Shown here: positions 40,284 to 40,503 of the stretch, piece by piece
Layout of the letters: each line of letters starts with the position of its first letter
Position numbering within the stretch: the first letter of the stretch is position 1
Assembly: GCF_036379515.1 (NCBI RefSeq)
Contig: NZ_DASVGN010000024.1
Location: 1 to 40,503 of the forward strand
DNA length: 40,503 nucleotides
Direction of reading: 5' to 3'
Source of the DNA: Castellaniella sp036379515
GTDB lineage: Bacteria > Pseudomonadota > Gammaproteobacteria > Burkholderiales > Burkholderiaceae_B
Made by a program: the position numbers and the translations under genes
Notes under the pieces: model-generated
Seen by the model: only the letters and a program-made list of their open reading frames with translations
Told to the model about the DNA's origin: nothing
Database searches by the model: none

Positions 40284-40289
40284 TAGAAT
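40284..40289 (+). promoter_or_regulatory. Probable -10 element of the tRNA gene
   Basis: TAGAAT lies 12 bp before the tRNA 5' end, the spacing expected for a tRNA promoter with a short leader. The -35 is not clear. Confidence 0.5.
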
Positions 40290-40300
40290 GCACGTCTTTC

Positions 40301-40376
<76 letters not shown>

Positions 40377-40390
40377 AATTCAGGTACTTA

Positions 40391-40425
40391 CGAAAGGCCT
40401 ATCCATCTGGAGTGGGCCTTTTTCG
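40391..40425 (+). terminator. Terminator after the tRNA gene
   Basis: CGAAAGGCC (40391-40399) pairs with GGCCTTTTTCG (40415-40425), giving a GC stem followed by T-rich sequence, 15 bp after the tRNA CCA. Confidence 0.7.
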
Positions 40426-40438
40426 TATCCGCGTGTAC

Positions 40439-40503
40439 CTAAATTTGTACCCATTGCGGCAGCGTAGAAGCAGCGTTGATGCGGCCTTGTGTACCCATCC
40501 GTG
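40439..40503 (-). CDS. 3' end of an ORF entering from the right edge
   Basis: On the minus strand an open frame enters at the window edge and ends at TAG 40441-40439, reading ...RMGTQGRINAASTLPQWVQI. It is too short to identify. Three TGTACC-type repeats (near 40433, 40446 and 40489) lie in and beside it. Next to a tRNA 3' end, an integrase or other island gene would be expected, but this fragment alone does not show it, and the frame could be chance. Confidence 0.25.
   Translation of the reverse strand, partial: RMGTQGRINAASTLPQWVQI

Overview
The window reads as chromosomal DNA of a betaproteobacterium of the order Burkholderiales, most like Alcaligenaceae (the Bordetella / Achromobacter / Castellaniella group). 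This rests on the high GC content and on gene orders typical of that group: rsmB-purN diverging from ribF-ileS-lspA-coaBC-dut; exbB-exbD-lpxK-trm112-kdsB-adk; murJ-rpsT beside argF. The genus cannot be fixed by reading alone.

Layout. 1-7.1 kb: the 5' part of rsmB, then purN (minus), diverging from ribF, ileS, lspA, coaBC and dut (plus). 7.1-12.0 kb: a branched-chain amino-acid ABC importer operon (binding protein, two permeases, two ATPases) behind a recognisable promoter. 12.0-12.2 kb: a dense array of hairpins, including two tandem copies of a 46-bp unit holding a perfect 24-bp palindrome, between convergent livF and putA. 12.2-22.4 kb (minus): trifunctional putA; then clpS, clpA, pqiA, pqiB, pqiC, with clpA overlapping pqiA. 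22.5-25.3 kb: a cold-shock gene and a DUF192 gene (plus) convergent with sodB and xseA (minus). 25.3-25.6 kb: an intergenic region with DnaA-box-like sites and an AT-rich stretch. 25.6-32.1 kb (plus): exbB/exbD, lpxK, a Trm112-like gene, kdsB, adk, an SDR dehydrogenase, murJ and rpsT. 32.2-33.6 kb: argF (minus) and a DUF3579 gene (plus) that is preceded by a possible 14-codon coupled ORF.

33.7-38.6 kb is the accessory part: a complete curli (functional amyloid) cluster on the minus strand in the order csgE-csgF-csgG-csgB-csgA-csgC, followed by a CsgD-like LuxR-family regulator. It differs from the enterobacterial system in several ways. All genes lie on one strand. The major curlin has 11 repeats, CsgF is shortened, and the CsgC-like protein has no visible signal peptide. 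The regulator's receiver domain appears to lack the phosphoacceptor Asp. Hairpins sit in the csgB/csgA and csgA/csgC gaps, and an 80-bp concentric dyad precedes the regulator. Together the genes encode secretion (CsgG/E/F), nucleation (CsgB), fibre (CsgA), a chaperone-like factor (CsgC) and control.

38.8-40.5 kb: argG (minus) and a tRNA-Ala(CGC) gene (plus). The tRNA acceptor stem has two adjacent mismatches, which suggests that a mobile element replaced its 3' half. A truncated ORF enters from the right edge. No CRISPR array, complete insertion sequence, rRNA gene or prophage module was seen.
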